Part shown: piece after piece, positions 59,698 through 64,000 of the stretch
How the letters are laid out: every line of letters starts with the position of its first letter
Position numbering within the stretch: the stretch's first letter is position 1
Source: Sporosarcina koreensis
GTDB taxonomy: Bacteria > Bacillota > Bacilli > Bacillales_A > Planococcaceae
NCBI RefSeq assembly: GCF_001531445.1
Contig: NZ_LQYA01000198.1
Span: forward strand, 82,891 to 146,890
Length of the DNA: 64,000 nucleotides
Direction: 5' to 3'
Made by a program: the position numbers and the translations under genes
The notes under the pieces: generated by a model
What the model saw: the letters and a program-made list of their open reading frames with translations, nothing else
Database searches by the model: none
Told to the model about the DNA's origin: nothing

Positions 59698-60723
59698 ATG
59701 TTCGCTGATAAAACATTGTTGATTACTGGTGGGACGGGATCATTTGGTAATGCTGTAATGCAACGTTTTCTAACGAAAGATATTAAAGAAATACGGGTGT
59801 TTTCTCGAGATGAAAAAAAGCAAAATGATATGAGAAGTCATTTTAATAGTGACAAGCTGAAATTCTACCTAGGTGATGTACGTGATCTTGCAAGTCTGCA
59901 ATACGCAATGAATGACGTAGATTATGTTTTTCACGCAGCTGCATTAAAACAAGTTCCATCATGCGAATTTTATCCGATGGAAGCAGTGAAAACGAATGTG
60001 TTGGGTACGGAAAATGTACTGAATGCCTCCATTGAATATGGAGTGAAAAAAGTAATTTGCCTATCAACAGACAAAGCTGCCTATCCGATAAACGCAATGG
60101 GAATTTCAAAAGCGATGATGGAAAAGGTGTATGTTGCAAAATCTAAAATCGTTTCTCCTGATAAAACCCTAATTTGTGGAACGCGATATGGAAATGTTAT
60201 GGCTTCTCGAGGATCGGTTATTCCCTTATTTGTAGAACAAATAAAAGCCGGGAAGCCATTAACGGTTACGGATCCTAACATGACTCGTTTTTTGATGGAT
60301 TTGGAGGAGGCTGTTGAACTTGTTCTGTTTGCTTTTGAAAATGCAGGAGCGGGAGATATTATGGTGCAAAAATCTCCAGCAGCCACGATGGGTGATCTTG
60401 CAAAGGCATTAATCGAATTATTCAGTGCTACTAATGAAATTGTAGAAATAGGGACGAGGCACGGAGAAAAATTATATGAAACGTTGCTAACTAGAGAAGA
60501 ACATAAAGTGGCGATCGACATGGGTGGATATTATCGTGTACCTGCTGATAATCGTGACTTGAATTACGAGAAATATTTCGCTATAGGTGATGGGAATCTT
60601 GAACTGGAAGGCGAATATAATTCTCATAATACTAGAAGGTTAAGCATGGAAGAGATTAAAGAAAAACTCCTAACAATTCCTTATATCAGAAGTGAACTGA
60701 AAAAAAGTTTTAGTATGAGTTGA
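59698..60723 (+). CDS. capE: UDP-N-acetylglucosamine 4,6-dehydratase / 5-epimerase (CapE-type)
   Basis: 341 residues; soluble SDR. TGGTGSFGNAV NAD loop at residues 10-20, HAAALKQVPSCE, STDKAAYPINAMGISKAMME (catalytic Lys region; Met in place of Tyr as in CapE), and RYGNVMASRGSVIPLF. First step from UDP-GlcNAc to UDP-L-FucNAc. Followed directly by capF and capG. Confidence 0.92.
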   Translation: MFADKTLLITGGTGSFGNAVMQRFLTKDIKEIRVFSRDEKKQNDMRSHFNSDKLKFYLGDVRDLASLQYAMNDVDYVFHAAALKQVPSCEFYPMEAVKTNVLGTENVLNASIEYGVKKVICLSTDKAAYPINAMGISKAMMEKVYVAKSKIVSPDKTLICGTRYGNVMASRGSVIPLFVEQIKAGKPLTVTDPNMTRFLMDLEEAVELVLFAFENAGAGDIMVQKSPAATMGDLAKALIELFSATNEIVEIGTRHGEKLYETLLTREEHKVAIDMGGYYRVPADNRDLNYEKYFAIGDGNLELEGEYNSHNTRRLSMEEIKEKLLTIPYIRSELKKSFSMS

Positions 60724-60735
60724 AGGGGATGCACC

Positions 60736-61845
60736 ATGAAAATATTAGTAACCGGTTCTAATGGATTCATCGGGAAGAATCTTTTGGCAGAGCTCCGGAA
60801 TAAAGGATATGAGGATATTCTGACATTCACTAAAGAGAGTCCATTCGAAGACTTGGCCTTATATACGAAAGAGTGTGATTTCGTTTTTCATCTGGCAGGT
60901 GTTAGTAGGACAGAAAATGACGACGAATTCATATCGGGGAATGCCGATCTAACAGGAATGCTTCTCGAGTTACTTCGTTTGAATAACAATAGATCTCCTG
61001 TTCTCTTTTCTTCTTCTATTCAGGCAGGAAAAGATAGTCCGTATGGGCAAAGTAAAAAGCTGGCAGAGCAGCACCTCTTTTCCCATTCAGAAATTAATAA
61101 GTCAAAAGTATTGATCTATCGTTTGCCAAACCTATTTGGTAAATGGGGAAAACCGCATTATAACAGTGTTGTGTCCACATTCTGTTATAACGTTGCTAAT
61201 GGCCACCCCATATCCATTACGGATGAAAAGAAAATTCTAGCACTTAATTATATTGATGATGTAATTAATGAATTCATCATGGCACTAACAAATAAAGAAA
61301 CGTGGAAAGATGAGTACTGCATTGTTCCACATACACATGAAGTAACGTTGGGAGAATTGGCGGGAAAGATCCTTGCATTTAAACAAAATCGAGAAACACT
61401 GCTTATGCCGTCTTTAAAAACGGATTTTGATAAGGCGTTGTATGGGACTTATTTGTCTTACTTGAACCAAGAAAGTTTTTCCTATCCGTTAAATAAGCGA
61501 ACGGATGTCCGAGGCTGGCTAGCAGAATTCATGAAATCAGAAAGTATGGGGCAGTTATTCATCTCTAGGACAAAACCGGGAATTACAAGAGGAAACCATT
61601 GGCATCATTCTAAAGTGGAAAAGTTTTTAGTTGTTAAAGGTCAAGCGTCCATTAAGTTTCGTAATGTGGGGTCAAACTCCATCATTGAATACAAAGTCGA
61701 TGGAGATGAACCTGAAGTGGTGGATATACCTGCAGGCTATACACACTCGCTTGAAAACATAGGAAATGATGAACTGATAACGCTTTTCTGGGCTAGTGAA
61801 ATCTTCGATCAAGAAAGGCCAGATACGTTTTTTATGGAGGTTTAA
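60736..61845 (+). CDS. capF: Bifunctional epimerase/reductase (CapF-type)
   Basis: 369 residues. An N-terminal SDR domain (TGSNGFIGKNLL, FHLAGVSRT, SSSIQAGKDSPYGQSKKLAE) catalyses NADPH reduction. The C-terminal cupin domain has metal-binding RGNHWHHSKVEKFLVV and performs C3 epimerisation. Second step to UDP-L-FucNAc. The start follows AAGGGG; 12 bases separate it from capE. Confidence 0.93.
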   Translation: MKILVTGSNGFIGKNLLAELRNKGYEDILTFTKESPFEDLALYTKECDFVFHLAGVSRTENDDEFISGNADLTGMLLELLRLNNNRSPVLFSSSIQAGKDSPYGQSKKLAEQHLFSHSEINKSKVLIYRLPNLFGKWGKPHYNSVVSTFCYNVANGHPISITDEKKILALNYIDDVINEFIMALTNKETWKDEYCIVPHTHEVTLGELAGKILAFKQNRETLLMPSLKTDFDKALYGTYLSYLNQESFSYPLNKRTDVRGWLAEFMKSESMGQLFISRTKPGITRGNHWHHSKVEKFLVVKGQASIKFRNVGSNSIIEYKVDGDEPEVVDIPAGYTHSLENIGNDELITLFWASEIFDQERPDTFFMEV

Positions 61846-61848
61846 TCC

Positions 61849-62988
61849 GTGACTAAACTAAAGCTAATGACCATCGTAGGTACACGACCCGAAATTATCC
61901 GGTTATCTGAAACGATAAAAGCCTGTGATTGCTATTTTAACCATATTCTTGTCCATACGGGACAAAATTATGATTACACATTGAATCAGGTTTTTTTTGA
62001 GGAGTTTGGGTTAAGAGAACCTGACTATTATTTAGATGCAGCTGGGAAGAATCTTGGTGAATCGATGGGCAATATACTATCGAAAGCATACGACGTTCTA
62101 GAGAAAGAGAAACCAGACGCACTTCTCATTTTAGGAGACACAAATAGTAGTTTATCCGCAATTTCAGCAAAACGATTAAAAATCCCGATTTTCCATATGG
62201 AAGCAGGAAATCGTTGCTTCGACCAAAATGTGCCCGAGGAGATCAATCGGAAAATTGTAGATCATATTTCGGACATTAATCTGCCTTATACGGAGCATAG
62301 CAGAAGGTATTTACTATCCGAAGGCTTTAGAAAAGAGCATATTTTTGTAACGGGATCACCAATGGCAGAAGTATTACAAAAGAATATGTCGAATATTATG
62401 CAAAGCAATGCACTTACCGAACTTGGACTTAAGGAAAAGTCATACATCTTAGTGTCCGCACATCGCGAAGAAAATATGGATCATGAAGAAAACTTCTATT
62501 CGTTAATGCATGCCATCAATAAAATTGCTGAAACCTATCAAATGCCTGTCATTTACTCTACACATCCTCGAAGTATGAAGCGTATAGAAGAGCGGGGGTT
62601 TACCTTTCACCCACTAGTCCGATCAGTAAAGCCATTCGGTTTCATGGATTATAACTTTTTACAAATGCATGCTTTTGTCGTTTTATCGGACAGTGGCACC
62701 TTATCCGAGGAATCAGCAATCTTAGGGTTTCCTAGTGTATTAATTCGAACGTCTACAGAGCGTCCGGAAGTAATAGATAAGGGAACGCTCATCATAGGTG
62801 GCATTGGAGGAAGGGAAATTATACAGGCGATGGAGTTAAGTATTGCAATGGAGACGAATGAAAAAGAATCAATCGTAGCGGCGGATTATAAAGATGACAA
62901 TGTTTCGGACAAAGTTGTGAAAATCATTCAAAGTTATGTAGGGGTTGTAAATAGGAGCATTTGGGGAAAGGTCCCATACCAAAAATGA
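61849..62988 (+). CDS. capG: UDP-N-acetyl sugar 2-epimerase (CapG/WbjD-type)
   Basis: 379 residues from GTG 61849, 3 bases after the capF stop; GGAGG lies in the capF end. VGTRPEIIRLSETIKACD, HTGQNYDYTLNQVFFEE, LILGDTNSSLSAI, HMEAGNRCFDQNVPEEINR, and SDSGTLSEESAILGFPSV are the 2-epimerase landmarks. Final step giving UDP-N-acetyl-L-fucosamine. The stop overlaps the next ATG. Confidence 0.94.
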   Translation: MTKLKLMTIVGTRPEIIRLSETIKACDCYFNHILVHTGQNYDYTLNQVFFEEFGLREPDYYLDAAGKNLGESMGNILSKAYDVLEKEKPDALLILGDTNSSLSAISAKRLKIPIFHMEAGNRCFDQNVPEEINRKIVDHISDINLPYTEHSRRYLLSEGFRKEHIFVTGSPMAEVLQKNMSNIMQSNALTELGLKEKSYILVSAHREENMDHEENFYSLMHAINKIAETYQMPVIYSTHPRSMKRIEERGFTFHPLVRSVKPFGFMDYNFLQMHAFVVLSDSGTLSEESAILGFPSVLIRTSTERPEVIDKGTLIIGGIGGREIIQAMELSIAMETNEKESIVAADYKDDNVSDKVVKIIQSYVGVVNRSIWGKVPYQK

Positions 62989-64000
62989 AAATTATGGTGT
63001 TTAACGTTCCCGCGGAGAGTGGGGGGGCCATGACAATCCTACATGATTTCTATCGTGAAGCTGCAGAACATGATAATGAAAAAATAGAATGGATCTTTGT
63101 AGTAAGTAAACCAAAGATTCAAGCTGCAGAGAACATTACCGTATTACGTTTCCCTTGGATAAAAAAGAGCTGGTGTCATCGCTTAGTATTTGATTACTTA
63201 GTAGCTCCTAAACTGGTGAAAAAATATAAAGTCGATAAAGTTCTTTCATTACAAAATACAATTATACCGAGAATCCGTTGTAACCAAACAGTCTACGTCC
63301 AGCAGGCATTGCCTTTTGTTAAATACAAATACAAATGGAAAGAAAATAAGCTTCTTTGGATCTACCAAAATGTCATTGGAAGAAAGATTATTACATCAAT
63401 AAAAAAATCAGACCAAGTAATTGTGCAAACGAAATGGATGAAAGATGCGTGTGTGGAAAAGACACACGTAAACGATATGAAAATTACTGTTGTACCACCG
63501 AATATGAAGGAACCTAATAATGCTTTTTTTGAGCCGAAAAATATGTCCTTACCAACTTTCTTTTATCCGGCAGTCGAATTGGTATATAAAAATCACTCCA
63601 TTATAGTTGAGGCAAGCAAACAATTAATAAGGTCCACAAAAGATTTTAAAGTTGTTTTTACATTAAATGGAAATGAAAACCCGTACATTTCTAATTTGAC
63701 TCAGCAGGCAATGGCAGAAAAGTTACCAATCGAATATGTTGGGACATTAAGTAAGGAAGAAGTGTATAAGTTTTATACCCAATCCATATTAATATTCCCA
63801 TCGTTTATAGAAACTTTTGGATTGCCACTTTTAGAAGCAAGGCTGCATAATGGCATTATTCTTGCTGCCGATTGTCCATTTTCACGAGAGATTCTTGGAG
63901 ACTATGAGAATGCTTACTTTTTCAACCCATTTGATGTCCAAGAATTAGTACTATTAATGGAACAAGTTTTAACAGGTAAAATACTTCATATGAATAGAAC
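62985..64000 (+). CDS. Glycosyltransferase family 4, truncated by the window edge
   Basis: ATG 62985 overlaps the capG stop (ATGA), and the frame stays open to base 64000 (338 codons), so the gene continues outside. NVPAESGGAMTILHDFYREA near the start, the donor-site segment VEYVGTLSKEEVY-like (IEYVGTLSKEEVYKFY), and the EX7E motif ETFGLPLLE within IFPSFIETFGLPLLEAR identify a GT-B retaining glycosyltransferase. Likely adds one sugar of the repeat unit. Confidence 0.85.
   Translation, partial: MKIMVFNVPAESGGAMTILHDFYREAAEHDNEKIEWIFVVSKPKIQAAENITVLRFPWIKKSWCHRLVFDYLVAPKLVKKYKVDKVLSLQNTIIPRIRCNQTVYVQQALPFVKYKYKWKENKLLWIYQNVIGRKIITSIKKSDQVIVQTKWMKDACVEKTHVNDMKITVVPPNMKEPNNAFFEPKNMSLPTFFYPAVELVYKNHSIIVEASKQLIRSTKDFKVVFTLNGNENPYISNLTQQAMAEKLPIEYVGTLSKEEVYKFYTQSILIFPSFIETFGLPLLEARLHNGIILAADCPFSREILGDYENAYFFNPFDVQELVLLMEQVLTGKILHMNR

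Overview
The window looks like chromosomal DNA of a low-GC Gram-positive in the Bacillales, most likely a Planococcaceae-type soil bacterium (Sporosarcina or Lysinibacillus relatives). The reasons are strong AGGAGG ribosome sites, frequent TTG and GTG starts, many lipoproteins, a glmS ribozyme ahead of glmS, PadR/YhgE, DUF6366, DUF3219 and YdhK families, and a GC-rich intergenic repeat typical of Bacillaceae. The genus is an inference. No rRNA, tRNA, CRISPR array or intact insertion sequence was seen.

Layout. 0-0.3 kb: end of an NlpC/P60 hydrolase. 0.4-4.0 kb: an envelope copper island (multicopper oxidase, CueP, a Csp-type four-helix Cys protein, YdhK) whose first two genes share a promoter element. 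4.2-6.7 kb: a divergent TetR/SDR pair with a visible operator, and dus. 7.0-10.8 kb: a redox operon (membrane protein, CcdA, TlpA/ResA-like thioredoxin, response regulator, histidine kinase). 11-19.4 kb: dehydrogenase, SMR pump, lipoprotein, hydrolases, an ECF sigma/anti-sigma pair, and ribozyme-controlled glmS. 19.6-33.6 kb: an accessory, resistance-flavoured region (MepB, PhzF, a DHFR-like protein, a Bcr/CflA exporter, a MutS2-like ATPase without Smr domain, an Lnu(B)-like lincosamide nucleotidyltransferase, YhgE/Pip plus PadR, an XRE-TPR regulator with an MFS pump). 33.7-45.2 kb: purine permease, transporters, Nudix and GNAT enzymes, HpaB-like monooxygenase, ACR3-type exporter, and a MerR operon with a 19-bp-spacer promoter. 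45.8-51.3 kb: NikR and a five-gene nickel ABC importer. 52.3-53.9 kb: a ZIP transporter and a membrane protein. 54.1-64.0 kb: a capsule/exopolysaccharide cluster (initiating sugar transferase, epimerase, Wzz, BY-kinase, phosphatase, glycosyltransferases, and CapEFG for UDP-N-acetyl-L-fucosamine), running off the right edge.

Most notable. (1) Three consecutive genes at 22.4-27.1 kb (exporter, MutS2-like ATPase, Lnu-like enzyme) each follow a short leader ORF. A hairpin lies over the start or ribosome site of two of them and an intrinsic terminator lies in the long leader of the third, as in antibiotic-induced attenuation. (2) Degenerate gene tails show that 10.8-17.2 kb and 26.3-29.4 kb are colinear: lnu tail, lipoprotein tail and anti-sigma tail occur in the same order in both, which suggests an old segmental duplication. 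(3) A family of 134-147 bp elements with GGTGCCTGTGYAAG inverted ends occurs three times. (4) Three genes between 20 and 34 kb each carry an apparent single-base deletion, from decay or sequencing error.
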